Below, in pieces: positions 52,198 to 60,033 of a stretch of DNA of 64,000 nt. Within the stretch, counting starts at the first letter, position 1. Each line of letters starts with the position of its first letter. The notes below the pieces were generated by a model. The model had not been told where the DNA came from and ran no database searches. It saw only the letters and a program-made list of their open reading frames with translations. Source of the stretch: Verrucomicrobiota bacterium (lineage in GTDB: Bacteria > Verrucomicrobiota > Verrucomicrobiia > Verrucomicrobiales > Verrucomicrobiaceae); contig JANYCZ010000041.1 of NCBI GenBank assembly GCA_025360015.1, positions 1-64,000 of the forward strand. The letters run 5' to 3'. The position numbers were made by a program, and so were the translations under genes.

Positions 52198-53514
52198 ATG
52201 ATCGTTCTTTTCCGCATGAGCCGCCTCCTTGTTCTCCTCCGCCATCACCTTGCTGGTTCCGGCATGCTCGTCGCACTGCTGCTGCTGGGCGTGTTTTTCA
52301 GCATCGCCACCTGGACGCGGCAGTATCCTCAGGATGCCGAGGCTGCCAAAATGGTGGCGGCACAAATCGCGCCGCAGGCAAAGGTGCTCATTGTGGTACG
52401 CCCGACCGCCAAGGACAAGGCCTTCGCCGAAGTACTCAAGGCAGAGCTGGGCGGGCGCGCTGAGATCGTGAAAGGCGAACCCAAGGACGCCCGCGCGGCA
52501 CTGCTGAGCGCTGCGGCGGCAGGAGGTCTGGATGTGATCGCCTGCAACCAAGCCACCGCCTCCTGGCTGGTGTTCAGCGATCTGGCGCATGACTTCCCCG
52601 CGCTCAAAAACACCCGTGTGGTGCAACCCAGCGCGCAGGCCTGGCCGACCTTCCTCAAGGGGGAAAATCTGCTCAACATCGCCAACCAGATTGCCGTCAT
52701 CGCCATTCTCGCCATCGGAATGACGCTGGTCATTATTGCCGCCGGGATTGATCTGAGTGTGGGCAGTCTCATCGCTCTCTCGGCGGTCATCACGACGATG
52801 ATTGTGCGTGACTGCTGTGGCGGTGTGAATGCCGGAGCCGCTGGTATGTTTGCCGCAGGCCTGGGTGGCATCGCCTTGTGCGGTGTGTGCGGGCTGATCT
52901 CCGGCGCGTTCATCACGCGCCTGCGCATGCCGCCCTTCATCGTCACGCTGGCGATGATGCTGGTGGGCAGCGGTCTGGCCTATCGGCTGGCGGAGAATCA
53001 ATCGGTCTATCAGGTGCCCGATTCCTTTGTGTGGCTGGGGCGCGGCTCTGATCTCCTGGGCCTGCCCAATGCGGTGGTGCTCATGCTGCTGCTCTATGCC
53101 GCGGCGCACATCGTGATGACGCAGACCCGCCTCGGCAGAAATCTCTATGCCGTGGGTGGCAATGTGGAGGCCGCTCATCTTTCCGGCGTGCCTGTCCAGC
53201 GCGTCATCCTCATCGCCTACGTCCTCTGCGGATTGCTCGCGGGTCTCGGCGGAGTCGTCACCGCTTCACTGCTGAAAAGCGGCTCTCCCACCTACGGCCA
53301 GATGTATGAGCTGTATGTCATCGCCGCCGTCGTGGTGGGCGGCACCAGCCTCAGCGGTGGCAAAGGCACCATGCCCGGAACGCTGATCGGTGCCTTCATC
53401 ATTGCCGTGATCCAGAACGGCATGAACCTCACCAACGTCGAAAGCAACACGCAGAAAATCGTCCTCGGCCTCGTCATTCTCGGTGCAGTGCTGGTTGATC
53501 GTGTGCGTAAGTAG
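52198..53514 (+). CDS. RbsC-like ABC transporter permease with extra soluble domain after TM1
   Basis: A 438-residue permease. The C-terminal two thirds match ribose/sugar permeases, with the signature IAILAIGMTLVIIAAGIDLSVGS and GGTSLSGGKGTMPGTLIGAF. TM1 (about 23-41) is separated from TM2 (about 163) by about 120 residues with an alpha/beta pattern (KVLIVVRP, GGRAEIVKGEP, GLDVIACNQ), which would lie in the periplasm if TM1 enters from the cytoplasm. No ATPase or binding-protein gene is adjacent, so it is an orphan. A substrate-binding-like fused domain is possible. The start could also be 52216. Confidence 0.85.
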   Translation: MIVLFRMSRLLVLLRHHLAGSGMLVALLLLGVFFSIATWTRQYPQDAEAAKMVAAQIAPQAKVLIVVRPTAKDKAFAEVLKAELGGRAEIVKGEPKDARAALLSAAAAGGLDVIACNQATASWLVFSDLAHDFPALKNTRVVQPSAQAWPTFLKGENLLNIANQIAVIAILAIGMTLVIIAAGIDLSVGSLIALSAVITTMIVRDCCGGVNAGAAGMFAAGLGGIALCGVCGLISGAFITRLRMPPFIVTLAMMLVGSGLAYRLAENQSVYQVPDSFVWLGRGSDLLGLPNAVVLMLLLYAAAHIVMTQTRLGRNLYAVGGNVEAAHLSGVPVQRVILIAYVLCGLLAGLGGVVTASLLKSGSPTYGQMYELYVIAAVVVGGTSLSGGKGTMPGTLIGAFIIAVIQNGMNLTNVESNTQKIVLGLVILGAVLVDRVRK

Positions 53515-53526
53515 AAATCAAAATTC

Positions 53527-54330
53527 ATGCTCAACTCCTGGCTCCCCGAATCCAAAGATCATCTGCCGCTGACGTGGTGGAAGCAGCACCCCGTCTATCT
53601 GGCGGGCGTCCTCGCGCTCGTCGGCGTGGCGAGCATGATTCTCACCGCAGTGCTCGGCTATGATTTGATGGGGCACTTTGTCTTCACCTACGACAGCGCC
53701 TTTCGTCAGCTCCATCTCTGGACACCGCTGACTTATGTCTTCGTCAATCCTCCCAGTTTTTGGACGCTCATCGGCTGCCTGCTGCTGTGGAATTTTGGCG
53801 AGGCGGTGGAGCGGCACCTGGGGCGCCGCGCTTTTGTCCGCCTGCTGTTGCTGCTGCTGCTGGCTTCCCCGCTTTTCATCACGTTGTTCGGCCTCCTGGG
53901 TGGGCGCGGCTTCGCCTGCATGGGGATCACGCAGCTTGAGTTCGGTGTCTTCATCGCCTTCGCCACGCTCTATCCGCAGGCCAAGCTCAGCGTCATCATT
54001 GTCACGATTGATGCCTGGATCCTCGCAGCGATTTTTGTGGGCATCAATGCTCTCAGTTGCATTGGCGGCCGCGACTGGTCCTCCCTGCTCCTACTCGCCG
54101 CCAACGTCGGCACGGCTTACGCCTTCATCCGTTTTGAAACCGGCGCGCTAAAGCTCCCTTCCCTGCCCAAACGAGCACCGCAGGCCAAGAACCCCGCGAA
54201 AAAGAGCAGCACCCCGACCGTCGATGACATCCTCGACAAGATCAGCCACCAAGGCATGCAAAGCCTCACTGCTGAGGAGCGCCGCATCCTGGACAAGGCG
54301 AGTGAGGAGATGAAGCGGCGCGCGAATTGA
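53527..54330 (+). CDS. Rhomboid-like membrane protein without catalytic serine
   Basis: A 267-residue protein with about six membrane segments in the rhomboid layout (HLWTPLTYVFVNPPSFWTLIGCLLLWNFGEAVE is the L1/TM2 area, typical of rhomboids). The catalytic GxSG is replaced by a FACMGITQLEFG segment and the usual TM6 histidine is missing (NVGTAYAFIRFE), so it should be inactive. A C-terminal DUF-type helix (TVDDILDKISHQGMQSLTAEERRIL) ends the protein, typical of bacterial rhomboid-like proteins with a C-terminal helical tail. It starts 12 bases after the permease gene and overlaps the start region of the next gene. Confidence 0.8.
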   Translation: MLNSWLPESKDHLPLTWWKQHPVYLAGVLALVGVASMILTAVLGYDLMGHFVFTYDSAFRQLHLWTPLTYVFVNPPSFWTLIGCLLLWNFGEAVERHLGRRAFVRLLLLLLLASPLFITLFGLLGGRGFACMGITQLEFGVFIAFATLYPQAKLSVIIVTIDAWILAAIFVGINALSCIGGRDWSSLLLLAANVGTAYAFIRFETGALKLPSLPKRAPQAKNPAKKSSTPTVDDILDKISHQGMQSLTAEERRILDKASEEMKRRAN

Positions 54331-54335
54331 ATCTT

Positions 54336-54920
54336 ATGAACCGGCGCATTCTCCTTCCTGCCGTCGCCAGCCTGCTTTGCATCTCAGGTTGTTCTCTTCT
54401 GCCGGACCCCATGGGGGAGTATCCGAAGGGTGGCGCAGGCAAATCACCTGAAGTCGAGATCTCAATCACGGGCCACGTCGAAAACGAAGGCAGGTATCGG
54501 GTGGCGAGAACCCTGCGCGAGCCATTGTCTAACCTCATCCGCAAGGCAGGAGGCTTCGCTCCGGAGCCAGAGTTTGAGACAGAGAAAACCAGCACGGTGG
54601 CATGGATCGAACGCACACACCGGGGGGACAACTGGCAGCTCATCATCCTGGATTATCTCAACAAGCAGATTTTTTCCGAACGCACGATCCACAACAACCT
54701 TGTCCGTCATGAACGCTACGACTGGGAAGACTTCGAGTTCATGGAAGGTGATGAGTTGTTCGTCACCACCTCGCGCAAGTCATTGGAGATTGAAGGCTAT
54801 TCCGTGCGCTGGGTTGAGCCGAAGGGCTGGCACATCATCGACAAGCTTCGCCTCTTTGGCATGACTCCAGAAGAAACGCTTCAATTTGAACAGGCCAGGA
54901 AGGCTGGCGCCAGGCATTGA
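54336..54920 (+). CDS. Lipoprotein with SLBB-like domain
   Basis: A 194-residue lipoprotein. The N-terminus MNRRILLPAVASLLCISGC has a lipobox. Residues about 35-90 fit an SLBB domain: VEISITGHVENEGRYRV then LSNLIRKAGGF, as in polysaccharide export proteins such as Wza-type. The C-terminal half (RHERYDWEDFEFMEGDELFV) is a further SLBB-like strand pair. The TTG at 54327 is also possible but the ATG at 54336 begins the lipobox signal. It follows the rhomboid-like gene directly and precedes a phosphodiester glycosidase family gene 23 bases later. Confidence 0.75.
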   Translation: MNRRILLPAVASLLCISGCSLLPDPMGEYPKGGAGKSPEVEISITGHVENEGRYRVARTLREPLSNLIRKAGGFAPEPEFETEKTSTVAWIERTHRGDNWQLIILDYLNKQIFSERTIHNNLVRHERYDWEDFEFMEGDELFVTTSRKSLEIEGYSVRWVEPKGWHIIDKLRLFGMTPEETLQFEQARKAGARH

Positions 54921-54943
54921 ATTCTACCACAGAACCATGCGTC

Positions 54944-55777
54944 ATGAAAAACCTTTCCGCCGTTCTCATCGCGCCGATCTTGCTCGCTTCGATGGCAATG
55001 CCGGCGAGGGCACAGCCCGCAGTTCCGGCACCATCCAGTGCGGCCTGGCGCCAACTCGTCCTGGGCATTGAGCTGGGCCTTTTCCCAGCGCCAGGCGGCC
55101 AGGGACAGATGCAGATTGTGCGGGTGGATGCGCGCAGCCATCCGTTGCACGTGTGCTCCGCCTCAGCCAGTCAGCCCATGCTTACCGTGGAGGAGTGGGC
55201 GGCGAAGCAGAAGCTTTGCCTGGTCATTAACGCAGGCATGTATGACAAGGATGGCAGCACGCACTGTGGTTACTTGAAAAATCATGAGGTCATTCTGACG
55301 GCTGTCTTTCGCAGCGATTACTCATCCATTTGCGTCTTCTCGCCCCTCGCAAAAGAAGCCGCGCCTTTTCGCCTGCTCGACACTGACAATGCGGGCATCG
55401 AGAAAAATATTCTTTCCCGATATGCAGTCGCGGTGCAGAACCTCCGCCTCATCAAGCACCCAGGTGAGAACCGCTGGAAGCAGCAGCCGAAACTGTGGAG
55501 CGAGGCGGCGCTGGGGGAGGACAAGGATGGCAATGCATTGTTCATCTTCTGCCGCACGCCTTCCACGATGCATGACTTCAATGAGCACCTGCTGAAGCTG
55601 CCCATCCATCTGGTGAGCGCCCAGCATCTGGAAGGCGGCCCGCCTGCTTCATTCTACCTGAACTGCGGAGGAGTCGTGATTCGCGGCATGGGCAGCTTTG
55701 AATCAGGGTTCAATGAAACAAACAGCAGTCAGAAATTCTGGCTGCTGCCTCATGTGATCGGAGTCAAAGTGCCTTGA
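54944..55777 (+). CDS. Secreted phosphodiester glycosidase family protein (DUF2233), paralogue 3
   Basis: A 277-residue exported protein with a signal peptide (MKNLSAVLIAPILLASMAMPARA). Family motifs are LVINAGMYDKDGSTHCGYLKN, the QNLRLIKHPGEN segment and a late HLEGGPPASFYLNCGG. The ATG at 54944 begins the signal; 54917 is a TTG. The gene ends directly at the next ATG (L,D-transpeptidase), one base after its TGA. It is the third distinct member in this window. Confidence 0.75.
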   Translation: MKNLSAVLIAPILLASMAMPARAQPAVPAPSSAAWRQLVLGIELGLFPAPGGQGQMQIVRVDARSHPLHVCSASASQPMLTVEEWAAKQKLCLVINAGMYDKDGSTHCGYLKNHEVILTAVFRSDYSSICVFSPLAKEAAPFRLLDTDNAGIEKNILSRYAVAVQNLRLIKHPGENRWKQQPKLWSEAALGEDKDGNALFIFCRTPSTMHDFNEHLLKLPIHLVSAQHLEGGPPASFYLNCGGVVIRGMGSFESGFNETNSSQKFWLLPHVIGVKVP

Positions 55778-56467
55778 ATGTTTCGCACACCCAACTGCCT
55801 TGCAATGACTGCCAAGCACCTCATCTGCCTGCTGATCCCACTTTGCTTTACCTCATGCCAGTTCAGGAAAAAGCAGCCTGTCGCCCCGATCTTCCAATAC
55901 CCCCGCTGGCACATTGATGAGGAACGCTGCGCCGCCGCAAAGCCCGGCAAAGTACACCTGGACATCTCGCTGGCGAGTCAGACCGCGCAACTGCTCGACG
56001 AGAACGCCTGCGTGCTCGTGGAGATGGATGTGTCCCCTGGATTGCCCGGTCATGAAACGCCGGTCGGCGATTTCATCGTGAAGGAAAAACTGCCGCTCAA
56101 GCGCTCCGACCTCTACGGGCAATACGTCAAACCGGAAAATGGCGAGGTCGTGGTGGCGCGCACCTGGGAGCATAGCGGTCCGAAGCCCGCAGGCACAAAA
56201 TATGTTGGCATCGCCATGCCCTTCTGGCTGAGGTTGACGGACGACGGCGTTGGCGTTCATGTGGGAGGCTTTGAACGCGGCCACTGCACCAGCCATGGCT
56301 GCGTGCGCTGTCCTGAGGCACCGCAGCAGAAATGCTGGGAGCTGTGCAGACCCGGCGTGGGGGTGCGCATTCATCATGAGGCCCACCCCGCACCTTCGCG
56401 ACTGGATCAGCCTCAGCCTAACGCAGAACCACCCGGCAGGGCGCGCCGTCCGCGCCCTCAAGCTTGA
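55778..56467 (+). CDS. L,D-transpeptidase (YkuD) lipoprotein
   Basis: A 229-residue YkuD-domain protein. A lipobox-like signal ends Cys27 (CFTSC), counted from the Met at 55778; the Met at 55805 is also a good start. The YkuD signature is GVHVGGFERGHCTSHGCVRC, with His161, His173 and the catalytic Cys175. It cross-links peptidoglycan stem peptides or attaches proteins. It starts immediately after the glycosidase gene and its 3' end overlaps the convergent cyclase gene by 50 bases. The C-terminus is basic and Pro-rich. Confidence 0.88.
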   Translation: MFRTPNCLAMTAKHLICLLIPLCFTSCQFRKKQPVAPIFQYPRWHIDEERCAAAKPGKVHLDISLASQTAQLLDENACVLVEMDVSPGLPGHETPVGDFIVKEKLPLKRSDLYGQYVKPENGEVVVARTWEHSGPKPAGTKYVGIAMPFWLRLTDDGVGVHVGGFERGHCTSHGCVRCPEAPQQKCWELCRPGVGVRIHHEAHPAPSRLDQPQPNAEPPGRARRPRPQA

Positions 56468-57047
56468 GCGGGAGGCAGATCAGTTCGTAGTAGCCGGGTT
56501 TGATGTCGGCCAGATTGAGGCCTTCAATCACCCAGATGCCCGCGCCGAGCATGATCTGATGTGTTTCGACGCCGTCTTTGTTGAAGCCGCCGATGCTGAG
56601 GTAATCGACTCCCACGGTCACCACGCCTTGATCGGCGAGGTACTGCGCGGCGTCGGCACGAATGGAGACGAAGTCCTTGTCGAACTCGTTCATGGCCCAG
56701 CTTTTCGTCGAGTTGCGTGTCTTGAAGAGCACCCGCTGGCGCGGGGCGATCTTGAGCTTTTTGAGGTCGTCCGCCGTGATTTGATCTTCGCAGTCGAGCT
56801 CAAACACACGGCAGCGGCCGATCACGGGCTCCAACGGCATCTGCTCCATCGTCTTGCCATCGGCGATGAAATGCCGAGGCGCATCCATGTGGGTTCCCGT
56901 GTGGGCGCTCATGCTGATGTGCGTCAAATTGCAGACGGCACCGTCTTCCATGCGGCTCACGCGTTTGATGTGGCACTCGGGATCACCGGGCCAGTGAACC
57001 ATCCCATCGCGCAGGGCGACGGAGACATCTTTCCAAGGGCGTTTCAT
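56418..57047 (-). CDS. Cyclase family protein (kynurenine formamidase-like)
   Basis: A 209-residue metal-dependent hydrolase of the cyclase/KynB group. The signature SMSAHTGTHMDAPRHF carries the metal histidines. The DVSVALRDGMVHWPGDP start and GVDYLSIGG strand fit. Family members open amide or lactone rings. Substrate unknown. It overlaps the YkuD gene end by 50 bases (convergent) and is divergent from the Gfo/Idh/MocA gene, 68 bases away. Confidence 0.9.
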   Translation of the reverse strand: MKRPWKDVSVALRDGMVHWPGDPECHIKRVSRMEDGAVCNLTHISMSAHTGTHMDAPRHFIADGKTMEQMPLEPVIGRCRVFELDCEDQITADDLKKLKIAPRQRVLFKTRNSTKSWAMNEFDKDFVSIRADAAQYLADQGVVTVGVDYLSIGGFNKDGVETHQIMLGAGIWVIEGLNLADIKPGYYELICLPLKLEGADGAPCRVVLR

Positions 57048-57115
57048 ATATATCTAATACGAGTGCCGGTGAACACTCTACGCAAGAGCTTGTTTTTCTT
57101 TCGCGTTTGCTGGGA

Positions 57116-58465
57116 ATGCCCCAGCCACCTTCGCTTCCCCGCCGCCAGTTCGTCAAAAAGACCGCCGCTGCAGTCTTCGGTTTTCAAATCGTGCCGCGCC
57201 ATGTCATCGGCGGCCCGGGCTTCACTCCGCCGAGTGAAAAGGTCAATCTCGGCTGCATCGGCATCGGCGGGCAGGGCGGCGGCGACATCCGCGATCTGGA
57301 TGACTCAGGCCTCGCCAACATCGTGGCGCTCTGTGACGTCGATCTGGACCACTCGGCCGCCACGATCAAAAAATACCCCGGCGCGAAGCTTTACCGTGAC
57401 TACCGCGAACTCATCGACAAGCAGAAGGACATCGACGCCGTGCTGGTGGCCACGCCGGACCACGTGCATGCGCCTGCCAGCATCATGGCCATGCGTGCCG
57501 GACGCCACGTCTATGTGGAGAAACCGCTGGCCCACACCATCGCCGAGGCACGTGCCATGCGCGATGTGGCAGCAGAGACCAAACGCGTCACACAGATGGG
57601 CAATCAAGGACACGCGAGCGAAGGCATCCGCCTCACGCGCGAGTGGATTCAGGCGGGCGCCATCGGCAAGGTCACCGAGGTGCATGTGTGGTCTGACCGC
57701 CCCGGCAAATTTTGGGACACGCAGGGCAAGGCCTACCCGACCGATACCCCGCCCATGCCGAAGAATCTCGACTGGAACCTCTGGCTCGGCCCTGCCAAAG
57801 AGCGCGCCTACCATCCAGACTTCTGCCCGCGCAAGTGGCGCGGCTGGTGGGACTTTGGCTGCGGTGCTCTTGGCGACATGGCCGTGCACAACGCCGACCC
57901 CGCCTTCTACGCACTGGATCTCGACGCGCCTGACTGGGTGGAGGCAGAGAACGGCCCGAACAACAATCAATCGTATCCCATTTGGAGCATCATCACCTAC
58001 CACTTCTCAGCCAAAGGCGACCGGCCTGCGGTGAAGATGGTCTGGTATGACGGCGGCAAGCTGCCACCGCGTCCGGAAGGCCTCGAAGAAACACGCAACC
58101 TCGGCGACAACGGCATCTACTTCGTGGGAGACAAAGGCTGCATCCTCGCCGGCGGCTGGTCCGGCACCCCTCGCATCGTGCCGGAGACCAAGATGCAGCA
58201 GTTCATCATCCCGGCGAAGACGATCCCGCGCTGCCTAAGCGGCCACCGCAAAGAGTTCCTGGAAGCCTGCAAAACCGGCAACCCGCAGGATGCCAAATCC
58301 GGCTTCTGGTATTCTGCGCCCTTTACCGAATCGCTGCTTGTCGGTCTGCTGGCCGTGCGTTTTGGCAAGCGTGTCGAGTGGGATACAAAGGCGCTGAAAT
58401 CACCCAATACCCCGGAAGCTGACGCGATTATCAACAAGGCCTATCGTGCCGGATACGGGATCTGA
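57116..58465 (+). CDS. Tat-exported Gfo/Idh/MocA family oxidoreductase
   Basis: A 449-residue exported NAD(P)-dependent sugar oxidoreductase. The Tat signal PRRQFVKKTAAAVFGF opens the protein. The nucleotide-binding fold (LGCIGIGGQGGGDIR) and the EKP motif (HVYVEKPLAH) are intact, followed by the alpha/beta substrate domain with GWWDFGCGALGDMAVH. The exported subfamily is very common in Verrucomicrobiota and Planctomycetota, where the substrate is mostly unknown. The ATG at 57116 is chosen over the TTG at 57107. It is convergent with the DUF1501 gene, whose stop is one base after. Confidence 0.9.
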   Translation: MPQPPSLPRRQFVKKTAAAVFGFQIVPRHVIGGPGFTPPSEKVNLGCIGIGGQGGGDIRDLDDSGLANIVALCDVDLDHSAATIKKYPGAKLYRDYRELIDKQKDIDAVLVATPDHVHAPASIMAMRAGRHVYVEKPLAHTIAEARAMRDVAAETKRVTQMGNQGHASEGIRLTREWIQAGAIGKVTEVHVWSDRPGKFWDTQGKAYPTDTPPMPKNLDWNLWLGPAKERAYHPDFCPRKWRGWWDFGCGALGDMAVHNADPAFYALDLDAPDWVEAENGPNNNQSYPIWSIITYHFSAKGDRPAVKMVWYDGGKLPPRPEGLEETRNLGDNGIYFVGDKGCILAGGWSGTPRIVPETKMQQFIIPAKTIPRCLSGHRKEFLEACKTGNPQDAKSGFWYSAPFTESLLVGLLAVRFGKRVEWDTKALKSPNTPEADAIINKAYRAGYGI

Positions 58466-59893
58466 TCACGCCAGCATCTTCGTCACCAACTCGCCAGCCA
58501 CTCCCGTGAGTCGCATGTCGAGGCCTTGGAAACGCTGATTCAGCTTCGTGTGCTCGAAACCGAGCACATGCAGCAGCGTGGCGTGCAGGTCATGCACATG
58601 GACGGGATCCTCGGTGACATTGAAGCCAAACTCATCGCTCTGGCCGAGCGTGAGGCCGGGCTTCATGCCGCCACCGGCGAACCACATGCTGAAGCAGTTC
58701 GGATGATGATCGCGCCCATCGCTGCCGCCCTGCACCATCGGCGTGCGACCAAATTCGCCGCCCCAGATGACGAGGGTGTCTTCTAGCAAACCGCGCTGCT
58801 TCAGATCCCGAATCAGCGCGGCGCAGGGCTGGTCGGTGAGACCGCATTGTGTCTTCAAACCATTCACCAAGCCGCCATGGTGATCCCAGGCTTCATGGAA
58901 GAGCTGCACAAAGCGCACGCCGCTTTCCACGAGGCGACGCGCGAGCAGACAGTTGTTGGCAAAGGAGGCCTCGCCTGGCTTCGCGCCGTACATGTCGAGT
59001 ATGTGCTGGGGCTCCTTGCTGATGTCCATCAGCTCCGGGGCGGTCTGCTGCATGCGATAGGCCAGCTCAAAGCTGTTGATGCGGCTGGCGATCTCGGGAT
59101 CTCCCACCACGCCGAGACGTTCTTCATTGAGCTGCTTGAGGACATCGAGAGTGTCACGCTGCGTCGCGTCATCGACGCCCTGCGGGTTGTTGAGGAAGAG
59201 CACCGGCTCGCCACTGCTGCGGAAGGGTACGCCTTGATACACGGTGGGCAAGAAGCCGCAGCCGAAGTTGCTCATGCCGCCGCTGGGGCCTTTCTGGCCG
59301 CTCTGCATCACGACGTAGCCGGGCAGATCCTGATTCTCCGTACCGAGGCCGTAAAGCGTCCACGCCCCAAAGCTGGGCCGGCCAAAAATCTGCGAGCCGG
59401 TGCTCATCAAAATCTGTGCCGGGGCGTGATTGAAGGCATCCGTTTTCATGGAACGCACAATCGTGAGATCATCGGCCATCTTCGCCGTGTGCGGCAGCAG
59501 CTCGCCAATCTCAGCACCGCTCTGGCCATGGCGGGCGAATTTGAACTTTGGGCCGAGCAGCTTGCTGTTGGGATTGATGAAAGCGGCGCGGTAGCCTTTG
59601 AGCAGATCCGACGGCGGCAGCTTGCCATCCCACTTTGCCAGCTCTGGCTTGTTGTCGAACAGCTCCAGATGACTGGGCGCACCGCCCATGAAGAGGTAGA
59701 TCACCCGCTTCGCCTTCGCCGGATAATGCGTCTTCTTCAGCGCCAGCGGACTCACCGGTGCCGCAGCACTGGCCGTGCGCGACATCAGATCCATTGCCGC
59801 AATGCTCGCAAGCCCTACGCCGCAGTCTTTGAAAAACCAGCGGCGGCTGCGGTAACGGGCGTATTCGGCCTGGAGTTCGTGGCGAAAATTCAT
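58466..59893 (-). CDS. DUF1501 family (sulfatase-like) exported protein
   Basis: A 475-residue DUF1501 protein, an alkaline-phosphatase-superfamily fold protein of unknown activity. The motifs YLFMGGAPSHLELFDNKPEL, the HAPAQILMSTGSQ segment, the FGRTPMVQGGSDGRDHHP segment and the C-terminal VHDLHATLLHVLGFEHTKL are typical. It begins with an Arg-Arg-containing signal-like segment (about 16-42). DUF1501 genes usually pair with DUF1549/DUF1553 cytochrome-type genes in this phylum; none is here. Instead a sulfatase gene is divergent from it, 140 bases away. Confidence 0.9.
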   Translation of the reverse strand: MNFRHELQAEYARYRSRRWFFKDCGVGLASIAAMDLMSRTASAAAPVSPLALKKTHYPAKAKRVIYLFMGGAPSHLELFDNKPELAKWDGKLPPSDLLKGYRAAFINPNSKLLGPKFKFARHGQSGAEIGELLPHTAKMADDLTIVRSMKTDAFNHAPAQILMSTGSQIFGRPSFGAWTLYGLGTENQDLPGYVVMQSGQKGPSGGMSNFGCGFLPTVYQGVPFRSSGEPVLFLNNPQGVDDATQRDTLDVLKQLNEERLGVVGDPEIASRINSFELAYRMQQTAPELMDISKEPQHILDMYGAKPGEASFANNCLLARRLVESGVRFVQLFHEAWDHHGGLVNGLKTQCGLTDQPCAALIRDLKQRGLLEDTLVIWGGEFGRTPMVQGGSDGRDHHPNCFSMWFAGGGMKPGLTLGQSDEFGFNVTEDPVHVHDLHATLLHVLGFEHTKLNQRFQGLDMRLTGVAGELVTKMLA

Positions 59894-60033
59894 GAGAGCG
59901 ATTGACGCATAGAAATCGCCCGCTGGCGATGAGGTCTATCCATGTGGGCGGTGAACACATCGCGTGGAGCGGGTTTGTCCATGCAGGCGCATTGGTTGAA
60001 GGATCGCAGCGTGCACGGTCGTTCCACCCGGCC

